From a virus, in IMG/VR virus record IMGVR_UViG_3300025141_000071, positions 1-64,000 of that record: a DNA stretch of 64,000 bases. One strand, written 5' to 3'. The notes beneath the pieces are model-generated. The model saw only the letters and a list, made by a program, of their open reading frames with translations, was not told where the DNA came from and made no database searches. Below are positions 47,801 through 56,211 of this stretch, in pieces. The stretch's first letter is position 1; every line of letters starts with the position of its first letter. A program made the position numbers and the translations under genes.

Positions 47801-48680
47801 ATCTCTTAATTACGACACAAATGATATTGAGTTTTCTTGTGTTGGAAGTAGAACGCATATGTGGAACATAGCTGACACGTCTAGGGTTCACGCTGCAAAC
47901 TTACTTATTAACTCGCTGCCGCCTGAAACGGCTTGCGTTGGAAGTACATGGCATGGACCTACAGGAAGATGGTATAATGGCGCAGCCTGCGATTATTACG
48001 GAAAGTTTGGCTTGGCCGCAAGCGCTTTCCAAGCATGTTCGATTGAAATAGCGCAGGTAGATGGCTTTTATAACCTAGGAATCTTCCGCGTGGTGGGGTC
48101 TAACAGAGGGTACTTAAAAACGTATACCGAAGTGGCTTATGACGGGTATCCCGTAAGGTCTCAATATTTTGGAGGAGGTTCTCCTTTAGACCAGTGCGGG
48201 GGTCAAGGGTATCAGACCATGTTTGATGTAGCGATTAATACCTCAGGAATTGAGGATATTATTGCTTATCATGTGGGCTTAGAATATGGAACTACCTCAG
48301 GCACTGAACCTGTTTTTGGTCGCGGGTTAGCTGGTACTCCTAATCAAGTAGGAAAAATGAACGGTCTTATTACCCATGCTCCTATGACAGAAGGAAAGGG
48401 AATGCTCTGGGATGTAGGACAATTACACCCTCAAATGCCTGTACCGCCTCTCCACTTAGGGTGGCAAGGATATATGAGAAACTGGATTGATGAGTCTGCT
48501 GCGAGCGTATTCGCTAACGCCAAACACGCTGCCAATAAGAAGGTAAACTTACTTTCAATTTATCGTTCTACCACAAACGGGTCTAAAGGCGGAGAGGGTA
48601 GAGACACCTTGGGCGGCAATCCTACCTACGGGGTGGGCGTTCGTTCGCTAAACATGTTTGATTTGGACAGGTTGGTATAA
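44817..48680 (+). CDS. Beta-helix tail fibre A with short Thr-rich spacer, 1287 aa
   Basis: The N-terminal docking region (FYNWEQDNLPLLDLETRSDV) and following GVYQTVQEALEVVPRRLTIPVLIEI belong to a module shared with fibre B. A long right-handed beta-helix-like section follows (DILLENVSITRVKKTG, NFVVYRIYD, KITFSGPTKISRYG). A Thr-rich spacer lies at about residues 900-965. The C-terminal ~320 residues (HMWNIADTSRVHAANL, GPTGRWYNGAACDYYGKFGL, GGEGRD) are again shared with fibre B. It is a likely receptor-binding or depolymerase fibre; no catalytic residues can be named. Linked by TAATG. Confidence 0.75.
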   Translation: MNRNYTYFDIEGGGQSFSGYGFPEVYKHDASGFYNWEQDNLPLLDLETRSDVFKQYLGLDSSLTGVTLTVSADAPKSASSTGVYQTVQEALEVVPRRLTIPVLIEICDFGNLGELELKDINAEGEGGLQITCRQYLEEIYAQPTFLSGSYEYGPSAWQNQPTQMVASSFQSDLSSASSTGLSISCSAVEPWNRHTRMFFQKANNSQDEANSLSFSPWPRPEGQEFSSGGTLSAINFYGYSETDDITVRQDADPRAAGGSLFRQRLPLLTTDRGVTFAYGAYFRKIKITNCSRVKLQNICVDSASGADFEYPNNTQFLCDTGIEVNNSDILLENVSITRVKKTGLLLDNSKVCTAKNFVVYRIYDRTVNQERTSDGVGVYAVDSNVIFDARETSGTAYNTDAAGVYITSISKCGVGIEGINSQIAGGAKSNSVTNTEPKNAGGTPLDMTGDWNTTHLTCFANTTGIKLHNSTLDYDGRPSVFCNIKGVDALQSNIFLPQFSVDYNQDEGFYLSKSYLGYGKFSSYFADAGSCSATQGAPRPKPAYCADYNGINVHADKGSSVSPVADCSAINNLDMWGGGWPGTGYSDSTQLAMSNHKTDAPAILVSDSSDAEMVQLVVANPATAGGVAGKCARAEKNSSLVIRGTEKGATGLGSYGPIDSLGGLESNWTTAATCADDNSKITFSGPTKISRYGIAVLAQNNSEMNFGPPGTPGTMNVPDPVRYGLDSSSNHTMVDLHSTRACVVASNKSIVNMESLGGSALEPASSVDTQALSALSSLYTSATSGSFVRFSPNGFTENAQGTAQLDASFFDTFTRTALQGIDDDEHRMASTGGMCVRAVGSSHVNANLVNFKFGMEGSSISGVMYNYNGLGCEYDGTTTSGITDSITTDLCDLVSDCCDPITTTASTASTQSTTASTLWTSTWDTTDATTSTDATTTEATTTEATTTGTDVPTTTTTTSTTTTMTNTYRTPPTETWDPERFEVGAANTLQTNQNESLNYDTNDIEFSCVGSRTHMWNIADTSRVHAANLLINSLPPETACVGSTWHGPTGRWYNGAACDYYGKFGLAASAFQACSIEIAQVDGFYNLGIFRVVGSNRGYLKTYTEVAYDGYPVRSQYFGGGSPLDQCGGQGYQTMFDVAINTSGIEDIIAYHVGLEYGTTSGTEPVFGRGLAGTPNQVGKMNGLITHAPMTEGKGMLWDVGQLHPQMPVPPLHLGWQGYMRNWIDESAASVFANAKHAANKKVNLLSIYRSTTNGSKGGEGRDTLGGNPTYGVGVRSLNMFDLDRLV
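47512..47718 (+). repeat. Thr-rich low-complexity spacer in fibre A
   Basis: About 69 codons dominated by ACT/ACC (Thr) with Ala, Glu and Ser, including tandem GAGGCTACCACTACT units (TEATTTEATTT). It joins the beta-helix to the C-terminal head domain. A ~50-base piece (near 47637-47687) is nearly identical to part of fibre B. Confidence 0.85.
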
Positions 48681-51600
48681 TGAGCCGTACGTATGAATAC
48701 TATGATGTTACAGGTGGCGAAGACGTTATCACGTCTGGATTTCCTGACGTATTCCATTACGACCCAAGTACTTTTTATAATTATACTGATGATAATCTTG
48801 CAGCCACAGGATTAGAAGTACGAGATAGACTTCTTGGGCAAGCTATGGGCTTCCCTGGTTCTGGGACATACTCAGGAGTCACTTTATTAGTATCCTCTAC
48901 CGCAACGGCGGACACCGAGTTAGGCATATACACCACTGTACAAGCTGCGATTGATGATGTGCCTCGGGTGCTAAATTATCCTGTAAACATTGAGATTGCT
49001 GACTATGGGAATCTTGGTGCTATTAATATCACAGGAATTAAATGTCATGGGAGGGGAGCACTACAAATTGAAGCTCTTAACTATGGCTCTGATTCCAAAG
49101 CTCCTATTACACAAATTGACGCCTTCCAACAACCCGCCCCTGGAGACTTTGATGTCGCCACGGTTGTTTCTTCTCTTCCAATTCATAATGCAATTACTAC
49201 GGCTATAACTCAACGTACCTCAGAAGAGACTTTTGATGACACTTTGTGGGCAGCGAGCGGTCGAGCGATTGCTCAACCCACCCCCAATACGGACTCTGAA
49301 GCAAATGGAGGCGTTAGCTTCGCTCAAACTATTCTACAGACATGGGGCTTCTCCGCCAGCCTGACAGGGGAACATCTTTTTCATGTTGATAATTCGAGGT
49401 TAATAAACTTCCACGATTATAGTTATAGTGCTGGTCCTTTTGCTAATGTCTACGGACAGGGTCTTTCTAAGTATTATCGTCCCATACCGAACACAGCCTC
49501 AGGCACGGCATGTGCTGCCTTTTACGGCTCCTTCTTTAGTGGAGTAGAGATTAAGGATTGCAACAAAGTTAAACTTAAAGGTATAATGGTTGATGGGGGT
49601 GTTATAAATGACGAAGACCCATCCGTAATTCAACATTTAGTTTATGAGCGCGAGACAGGACTGTCTGTTACAAACTCTAATGTGCTTTTAGAAGACGTGG
49701 CGGTTGTGAGGTGCCTGGAGACGGGTATTCTTGCTACCAATTCCACTATTTCTGTTGCTAAAAACTTTATAGTTTATAGGGTTCTAAGACAGGGCTATAC
49801 GTGGTTCGCTAATGGGTATGCTGGATGGCCTTCGCGTTTCTTCAAAGATAACGACAATAATATCTACAAAAATTCTAGAGGTATTGGGGTCTATCTTAAT
49901 CACTCTAATTTAGTGTTTGATACAGAGGAAGCGGAAGACTCAGGTCTCTATATGCGCACTGTTACAGGTGGCTGCGAGGTAGGTTTAAAGTCTGTCAACT
50001 CCTTCATTACGGGGGGAACTCGAAATACAATTCGCTCGTCCTCGTACTCGAAAAATGGGGGTGGCGCGGATAATCGCACTGCTCACTTACAAGCTTACGG
50101 GAATAATCTAGGGTTTGGGATTTACAATTCTTTATTGGATTTCGACGGCAGGCTCGATTCTTTTGTGAATCTGTCGGGGCTTGTGTCTGTTAATTCTGAA
50201 ATTTCTGTTCCTATGTTTAGCATTGATGATAATCAAGACACGGGAATTAAACTTCACCACTCAAATTTTTACTACGGAAAGTTCGCAGAGTTTATAGATG
50301 AGTTTGGAGGCACAAGTGGCGCTGCGGGAATTCCGTTGTTTCAGTGTGATTGGAATGGCGTAAACCTAGATGCTACCCACGACTCAACCGTAGCTGTTCA
50401 TCCAAGTGTTAAACGGTATGATACCGTAGGAACGTGGGGAGGAAATACAGTTGTAGGTACCGAAGACGCGGGCGAGCCTATTCTTGAGGTATCAAGCTGT
50501 TCCTTGATGAGAAATCATGGAATGGAACCCTCCAACTTACGGATATCTAAACCCTCTATCTTGATTTCTCATAACTCTAATGCGGATATAGTGGGATTAG
50601 GATATATTGGAAACACTTCCAACAATAGGACGGCAGGAAAAGCCGTCAAGGTTTCTGAAAATTCTTCTGTACGCCTGTTAGGATTTAAAGATAAATGGAC
50701 AGTTATAACCTCTTATGGGGATTTGTCTAGCACAGCACAACTGCACAATAACTGGGGCACTGCGGCGTGCTTTGCAGACAGTAACTCTAATTTAGAACTT
50801 GTAGGTCCTACTAAAATATCTCGGTATGGAGTAGATGTATTAGCAGAAAATCAATCTAAAATGTATGTTGGGAGCCCCGTAGAAAGTGGTTTTAATTTAC
50901 ATGATAATAAGTACGGCTTAAGTGACGCGGGCAACCATACGTGCGCGGAATTCCACTCATCACGGGCGTGTCTTGTCGGGAACCACGACTCGACGATTAA
51001 ACTTTATGGTTTAGGAGCTTCCTCCAATACCAGTTCCGTGTATGAAACCCCTGGGTTATATAATGATACCTCGGGAGGCTATATCGCCTTCCTTCCTAAT
51101 GGGTTTACTGAAAACATTTTAGGCGAGGATACTTCATCAATGCTTACTGCTGAGTCCCTAGACAAGTATTCTAGAAACGCAGGGTTTGTTGCTTCTGGGT
51201 ATGAAGACCATGATACTGGAAGTACTGGAGGTATGTGCGTTAGGGCGGTTAATGACAGTTCAGTGGAAGTGGATTTAGTCGATTTTAAGTTTGGAATGGA
51301 GCCGTCCTCCGTGTCGGGAGCATTTTATAATTGGCATGGGACGGGAGCTGAGTTTATAGACAATATGGAGAATTACACTCCGCTGTCTAACACTACTCAT
51401 ACTTGTTGGATTGCACAGTTTTGCTGTGAGTGTGCTGATACTCCTACTACAACAAGTAGTCACGCTACAACCTCTACCGCAACTGCCAGCACCCCGCAGA
51501 CGCCTACCACTACTACTCCAACAGAACCAACTACTACTGAGGCTACCACTACTGCAACAGACGTCCCAACTACCACTACTACTGAGGCTACCACTACTGA

Positions 51601-53542
51601 GGCTACCACCACGACTGCCACCGTAGCAACTACAACGTCCACGGAGTCTACGGTATACACTACGACTGCCACTGTAGCCACTACCTCTCCAACAGACGTC
51701 ACAACTACCCCAACAGACGCTACTCCAACCACTACAACGGCAACATCCTCCACTACCACGGCTACCACCGAGCCAACCCTGTCTACTACCACTCCCACTA
51801 CTAGCACTCCAGGTACCACCACGTCCACTTTTACTTCCACTACTTCTACAGAGGCGACTAGTACAACTACGAGCCCAACGGACGCTACTACCACCCCTAC
51901 ACCTTCAACTACCACTCCAACCCAGTCTACCACTCCGCCTACTGATTCTACAACTTCAACTGCGGTAACCACCACCCCAACGGACGCCACAACTACCCCA
52001 ACAGCCGCCACAACTACCTCAACAGATGCCACAACTACAGCGACAGTCGCTACGACTCCGCCTACTACTACTCCTCCAACCTCTCCGACCACTACCCCTT
52101 CAACCACTACAGCTACGGTTGCAACTACCACATTAGCAACTACAACCGAAGGTACGCCTACAACTACGAGCCCAACGGACTCTACTACAACCCCAACGGA
52201 CTCTACTACAACCGAAGGTACGCCTTCAACTACGCCTGTTACCACTACGGTTGCTACTACGTTATCAACGAGTGTACCTACTACACTTCCCACTACAACC
52301 TGGACAGACTCTACCCCGCAAACTACGACTCCCACCCAGGCAACGCTTACTACTGCCACACCTCAAACAATGCCTCCGCAGAACATCTCTACCCAGGAAG
52401 GAGGGGGAGAAGATGTGCCCACGGTGACGGAGGCCACTACGGCAACGCCAACATCCACTCTTCCCTCGACAGTAATAAGCACCTTTACGAATTCAACCAC
52501 CACACAATCCACCAATACGACTACTACTCCGATAACCCCAGCATCCTTCTCAACCACTGTTGACACTGAGACGTCAATATTTACCGTAACACGACTGGAA
52601 AAACATCAGTACCCTAGCGATTTTATGGGAGCGGCGTCGGACGATGAGGGAACTCAATTAAACTTGGGAGATGACAGCACCATTGAGTTTAGTGGGTTTG
52701 GAAGCAAGATTCATATGTGGAATGTTTGTGATACTTCACGAATTCGCGCATCTGTAGTTTCTATTAATAAAAACGACCCCCTAACAGAATGTGTTAACAA
52801 CAACTGGCACGGCCCCACAGGAAGATGGTATAACGGTGCTGCCTGTGATTACTACGGAAAGTATGGGTTGTATGCTTTCAATCAATGGACTGAAAACACA
52901 TTCCGCAATCAAGGAATTTTCCGTATTATGATGGGAGTGCAGGGAGACTTAAAGTCTTTCTCGGAGCATTATTACCTTGCTGCCGAGAAAGGCTCTTCCG
53001 CTATTACTCCCCAACTAGACAACGGAGGCTCACCAGTTGACCAGCTTAATGCCCAAGGATACCAAACTGCTTTTGATATAGGACAAACTCTTCCTGGAAC
53101 AGACATTACGAGTGCTAATGTCGTGGATGAAAATGCATCTTCTGCACTTTCAGGTATTTCTTATATGTTTGGAGGTGGATTAGCGGGATACTACCGACAG
53201 CCTGGAAGAATTAACGGCATATGGACGGCTGCAACTATTAAAGAGGGTGCTCATATGAAATTCCAATTCGGTCAACTTCATCCTGCTTTTGCGGTTCCTC
53301 CCCTTCGAATGAGGTGGGAGGGATATTTAGACAATATGTTTGACGAAACGGCCTTGTGTACTTGGGCAAACGCCAAGCACGCGGCAAATAAAAAGGTCGG
53401 CCTCCTTTCTGTATACAAATCTAATAAGCTTCCCTACAGGGGAGGTGAAGGTAGAGATGGTATGAGTTTAGCAGGTCGGGAGATATCGTTCGGTGAAGGC
53501 GTTAGGTCCCTAAATATATTTGAACTTAAACAATTAGTATAA
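48680..53542 (+). CDS. Beta-helix tail fibre B with very long Thr-rich spacer, 1620 aa
   Basis: Paralogue of fibre A over its N-terminal module (FYNYTDDNLAATGLEVRDRL, GIYTTVQAAIDDVPRVLNYP), beta-helix (NVLLEDVAVVRCLETG, NFIVYRVLR, LVGPTKISRYG) and C-terminal head (HMWNVCDTSRIRASVV, GPTGRWYNGAACDYYGKYGL, GGEGRDG). The spacer between helix and head is about 390 residues of Thr, Ser, Pro and Ala (roughly residues 915-1300), against ~69 in fibre A. It is the largest gene of the window. Function is probably adhesion, with the head domain on a long, flexible, mucin-like stalk. Linked by TAATG on both sides. Confidence 0.75.
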   Translation: MSRTYEYYDVTGGEDVITSGFPDVFHYDPSTFYNYTDDNLAATGLEVRDRLLGQAMGFPGSGTYSGVTLLVSSTATADTELGIYTTVQAAIDDVPRVLNYPVNIEIADYGNLGAINITGIKCHGRGALQIEALNYGSDSKAPITQIDAFQQPAPGDFDVATVVSSLPIHNAITTAITQRTSEETFDDTLWAASGRAIAQPTPNTDSEANGGVSFAQTILQTWGFSASLTGEHLFHVDNSRLINFHDYSYSAGPFANVYGQGLSKYYRPIPNTASGTACAAFYGSFFSGVEIKDCNKVKLKGIMVDGGVINDEDPSVIQHLVYERETGLSVTNSNVLLEDVAVVRCLETGILATNSTISVAKNFIVYRVLRQGYTWFANGYAGWPSRFFKDNDNNIYKNSRGIGVYLNHSNLVFDTEEAEDSGLYMRTVTGGCEVGLKSVNSFITGGTRNTIRSSSYSKNGGGADNRTAHLQAYGNNLGFGIYNSLLDFDGRLDSFVNLSGLVSVNSEISVPMFSIDDNQDTGIKLHHSNFYYGKFAEFIDEFGGTSGAAGIPLFQCDWNGVNLDATHDSTVAVHPSVKRYDTVGTWGGNTVVGTEDAGEPILEVSSCSLMRNHGMEPSNLRISKPSILISHNSNADIVGLGYIGNTSNNRTAGKAVKVSENSSVRLLGFKDKWTVITSYGDLSSTAQLHNNWGTAACFADSNSNLELVGPTKISRYGVDVLAENQSKMYVGSPVESGFNLHDNKYGLSDAGNHTCAEFHSSRACLVGNHDSTIKLYGLGASSNTSSVYETPGLYNDTSGGYIAFLPNGFTENILGEDTSSMLTAESLDKYSRNAGFVASGYEDHDTGSTGGMCVRAVNDSSVEVDLVDFKFGMEPSSVSGAFYNWHGTGAEFIDNMENYTPLSNTTHTCWIAQFCCECADTPTTTSSHATTSTATASTPQTPTTTTPTEPTTTEATTTATDVPTTTTTEATTTEATTTTATVATTTSTESTVYTTTATVATTSPTDVTTTPTDATPTTTTATSSTTTATTEPTLSTTTPTTSTPGTTTSTFTSTTSTEATSTTTSPTDATTTPTPSTTTPTQSTTPPTDSTTSTAVTTTPTDATTTPTAATTTSTDATTTATVATTPPTTTPPTSPTTTPSTTTATVATTTLATTTEGTPTTTSPTDSTTTPTDSTTTEGTPSTTPVTTTVATTLSTSVPTTLPTTTWTDSTPQTTTPTQATLTTATPQTMPPQNISTQEGGGEDVPTVTEATTATPTSTLPSTVISTFTNSTTTQSTNTTTTPITPASFSTTVDTETSIFTVTRLEKHQYPSDFMGAASDDEGTQLNLGDDSTIEFSGFGSKIHMWNVCDTSRIRASVVSINKNDPLTECVNNNWHGPTGRWYNGAACDYYGKYGLYAFNQWTENTFRNQGIFRIMMGVQGDLKSFSEHYYLAAEKGSSAITPQLDNGGSPVDQLNAQGYQTAFDIGQTLPGTDITSANVVDENASSALSGISYMFGGGLAGYYRQPGRINGIWTAATIKEGAHMKFQFGQLHPAFAVPPLRMRWEGYLDNMFDETALCTWANAKHAANKKVGLLSVYKSNKLPYRGGEGRDGMSLAGREISFGEGVRSLNIFELKQLV
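51437..52560 (+). repeat. Long mucin-like Thr/Ser/Pro tract in fibre B
   Basis: Over 1.1 kb of degenerate repeats encoding TTTPTDATTT, TTTEATTT, TTTEGTP and similar units. Only a few sites break the pattern (for example the EGGGED stretch near 52400). Perfect and near-perfect direct repeats such as CCAACGGACTCTACTACAAC are present. The opposite strand shows a long Val-rich open frame, which is a mere shadow of the repeat. Confidence 0.9.
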
Positions 53543-55308
53543 TGGCGAACATCAACAGAAACATTAGATATTACCAACCCAATGACCCTTATTATTGGGA
53601 AGTGGATAATCTTCCTCTTACGGACCTTTTAGGTAATGACGTAATTCTCGAAACAAGAATTAATGCGCTAGAAGAGTTTTTAGGAGGCTTAGGAGGAGGC
53701 GGTGATTCTAAGGGAAGCGTTTCTTTAGCTTCAATCACCGATTTAAAGGCATGGTCAGAACCCGTGTCGGGTACAGCCACCGACTTTGGAAAAGTTTTTG
53801 TTAGACCTGGAAAGTTCCTTTCTAGGATGCAATTACCTGCCACACGCGAGAGCGGCTGGCGTATGATGCGCGATAGGTCTGTAGTGTTTAATAACGAAAA
53901 GTTCGGGAGTTCCCAGGACGACATGTTAAACACCACGACCCTTACTCCCTTTGTACGGGAAAGCCAGGGACTGGCACGGACTGCGGTTGTAGAATTTTAT
54001 TCTAATATAGATGGCACAGATAAGAGTATTCCCATTGAAAGTTTTGACGCTGACGATTTTAATGGAGGTTCTGCCCCGTACGAAAGATTAGATTTAATTT
54101 ACATTAAAGGTTCTAAGGCTTTAGACACAGATGGTGATGCTACTACCACTCCTCCTGAGTATCTACAAGCAGCCTTACCTAATGCCGAGCTTGGAGTGAT
54201 AAAGGGAGCTTATTTTAGAACCGATGCCGCTGGAGGACTTCACACTAACGGAACCCGTTTCTTAAACCCCCTGGCTAGGATAAATGGCAGGACAACTGGG
54301 ATGGGTATGCAGGACTTACCTCCCACGACAAATCTTCCTGGATTTGGTACAGTTCCCATGCCTGATGACCTTAACAACTTTGCGTGGCATACAGTAAGCC
54401 CAAGAGACCCGTCATCTTTAGCTTCTATGCAAGTAGAGACACAGGCTTGCTTTACTGTCCCTGTAGCGTACGTTAGAGTTCCTTCCAATTACACGGAAGG
54501 GGACCCTATTTCTCCTGAAAACATTATTGATATCCGCCCGTTCTTTAGAACTACGGAACTAACAGGGTCTGAACGTCAAGCAGTTGCTTCTTCTTGGGAC
54601 CCTCATGGAAATAACCCATTTGTAACTCAAAATCATTTTTTGAGCTACTACACTCCCTTGGAGAGTAGGGTTACTGTGAATGAGAATGATATTGCTGCCA
54701 ACTCTGGTAGTATAACAATTAACACGTCTAGAATCATAAACCTAGAAGAAGACACCTCTGCTTTACAATTATCTGTTAGCGGCACTGGGACTTCTGTAAC
54801 TACTTCTTCCTTAAATCACGAAGGCCGTATTACTTCACTGGAAACAGCGGCTGGTCAGGGTGGACCTCAAATATTAGTTGAACGGCATAAGTTTTTTGCC
54901 GAACCCATAGCCGTCACGGGTCCAGTTACTACTAATGACCTAGGCAGCGCTGCCTCCCCAAAAACGTGGACAATCAGCGGGTTCCCTGCTTCGCACGCCC
55001 CCAACGTAGTTGCTGTGCAGTTTAATTTACAGTCAGGCTTCGTAGGTAACGATACTGACAGTATAAACTACGTGTATATAAAAGGCGGAGGCCAAAATTT
55101 CCACTTAATTGGTACCTGGGGAGTCGCTCAGTCTAACGGTGACATACGTCGTAACTCAGGTATGGTCAATACTTTCTATGGGGAAGTGGATATTATTCCC
55201 GCCTCTGGAGGGGCTGCTACTTTAGAATTCCATACATATGCCAACGGAAGTGCGGATGTTACCCATTACATTACAGTGACGGGATATATTGTAGCGGAGA
55301 ACGCATAA
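53542..55308 (+). CDS. Third fibre-type protein with DNLPL docking motif, 588 aa
   Basis: The N-terminus (YQPNDPYYWEVDNLPLTDL, then LETRINALEEFLGG) repeats the docking motif of fibres A and B. A Gly-rich hinge follows at about 48-55. The middle (PYERLDLIYIKGSKALDTDG, VAYVRVPSNYTEGDPI, NIIDIRPFFRTTE) is typical of phage tail appendage proteins. A coiled-coil-like section and a C-terminal beta domain end it. It probably attaches to the same baseplate site as the two larger fibres. Coupled by TAATG on both sides. Confidence 0.7.
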   Translation: MANINRNIRYYQPNDPYYWEVDNLPLTDLLGNDVILETRINALEEFLGGLGGGGDSKGSVSLASITDLKAWSEPVSGTATDFGKVFVRPGKFLSRMQLPATRESGWRMMRDRSVVFNNEKFGSSQDDMLNTTTLTPFVRESQGLARTAVVEFYSNIDGTDKSIPIESFDADDFNGGSAPYERLDLIYIKGSKALDTDGDATTTPPEYLQAALPNAELGVIKGAYFRTDAAGGLHTNGTRFLNPLARINGRTTGMGMQDLPPTTNLPGFGTVPMPDDLNNFAWHTVSPRDPSSLASMQVETQACFTVPVAYVRVPSNYTEGDPISPENIIDIRPFFRTTELTGSERQAVASSWDPHGNNPFVTQNHFLSYYTPLESRVTVNENDIAANSGSITINTSRIINLEEDTSALQLSVSGTGTSVTTSSLNHEGRITSLETAAGQGGPQILVERHKFFAEPIAVTGPVTTNDLGSAASPKTWTISGFPASHAPNVVAVQFNLQSGFVGNDTDSINYVYIKGGGQNFHLIGTWGVAQSNGDIRRNSGMVNTFYGEVDIIPASGGAATLEFHTYANGSADVTHYITVTGYIVAENA

Positions 55309-55805
55309 TGAGAAATTTACTTATAGTTATTGCCCTTAGCACTTTAGCGTCCTGCCAAACATTAGCAGGCGCTTTGGGGGGAGGTCTTGGAGGTGGCATT
55401 GGTGCCGCTCTAGGGGGACCCCCTGCTGCTGCCGTAGGCGCGGTAGGTGGTGTGATTGCTATGGAAACCATGGTGGGAGGAAGTTCTCCCGTCGAAGTAG
55501 CTGCAACCGCTGCTGGCATTCCACAACCTCAAGGACAGATTGCATCTACTTTGCATGAGTCGGGAGGTTTAATTGAAAAAGCAGGATGGTGGTGGTTAAT
55601 CATTTTTGTATTCCTTCCACTCCTGAGAAAAAATGGACGCGATTGGTTTAAAAAACTTGGGTCTATTCATAAGTCGGTATCCCAGCAGGATATCGAGGAA
55701 CTTACTAAAAACACAGTTTCGAAAAAAGACGTGGATGACCAACTAGAACGTCTACATAGAATGGAGGGAATTCTTTCCTCTATACAAACAAATAAAAAAT
55801 CATGA
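55308..55805 (+). CDS. Predicted lipoprotein with internal membrane segment, 165 aa
   Basis: Signal sequence MRNLLIVIALSTLASC-Q gives a good lipobox (LASC, mature from C16). A Gly/Ala-rich hydrophobic stretch (about 22-52) resembles outer-membrane glycine-zipper lipoproteins. A second span, WWWLIIFVFLPLL (about 93-105), is followed by a basic region and a coiled coil. The two anchors could bridge membranes, a spanin-like arrangement, but this is inference. The stop overlaps the next start in ATGA. Confidence 0.6.
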   Translation: MRNLLIVIALSTLASCQTLAGALGGGLGGGIGAALGGPPAAAVGAVGGVIAMETMVGGSSPVEVAATAAGIPQPQGQIASTLHESGGLIEKAGWWWLIIFVFLPLLRKNGRDWFKKLGSIHKSVSQQDIEELTKNTVSKKDVDDQLERLHRMEGILSSIQTNKKS

Positions 55806-56209
55806 AGTATTTAAACGAAGAATCTCAGTTTACGCGTGTCTCGGATGCACATGCAAAATCCATGATGGAAAGCCTTGGGTATACCGTTCCTGAAAAAACG
55901 AACGTTGTTGCTGATGTTTACCTCAGTGAAGGTCGTAGGTTCTCTCTTGCGGAAGAAGTGGTAGAAGCTGATGATAACGAGCTTTACGTTCGGTTGTCCG
56001 AGCTTAACGAAGAAAGCGTTACTCAAGTTGATGAGAGTGGCCGCGAATCTTTGTTAGAGTCGGTTGTTTTTGAGGACGCAGACTACCTTCTTGAAGGTCT
56101 TTATGACGATGGGGAGAACGGTTTATACGCTCGCCTAGTCGCTGAAGGTGTTGAAGAGCCTGGTGACGAAGACGAAGAAGAAGACGAAGACGAATCTGAC
56201 GAGGAGTAA
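55802..56209 (+). CDS. Acidic prohead-core-type protein, 135 aa
   Basis: Strongly acidic, ending in a Glu/Asp run (EDEEEDEDESDEE). It contains strings matching the T4 prohead protease site (LSE-G, LLE-S, LLE-G). With its place upstream of the protease and scaffold genes, this suggests a core protein that is cut during head maturation (compare T4 gp67/gp68). No direct homology is claimed. It overlaps the lipoprotein gene in ATGA. Confidence 0.6.
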   Translation: MKYLNEESQFTRVSDAHAKSMMESLGYTVPEKTNVVADVYLSEGRRFSLAEEVVEADDNELYVRLSELNEESVTQVDESGRESLLESVVFEDADYLLEGLYDDGENGLYARLVAEGVEEPGDEDEEEDEDESDEE

Positions 56210-56211
56210 TT

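Noticed and set aside
48674-48681. Promoter suggested by TATAATG at several late gene junctions
   Set aside because: The -10 box would overlap the start codon of the gene it should serve; explained by stop-start overlap after codons ending in TA.
51460-52359. 299-codon Val-rich minus-strand frame
   Set aside because: It is the antisense shadow of the Thr-rich repeat (ACT/ACC read as Val/Gly codons); low complexity and no start signals.
51437-52560. CRISPR array or recombination hotspot suggested by repeats
   Set aside because: The repeats are coding, degenerate, irregularly spaced and in frame with no spacers or cas genes; explained by a Thr-rich protein stalk.
44817-53542. Diversity-generating retroelement target in the fibre C-termini
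   Set aside because: No reverse transcriptase, template repeat or adenine-specific variable repeat is visible in the window.
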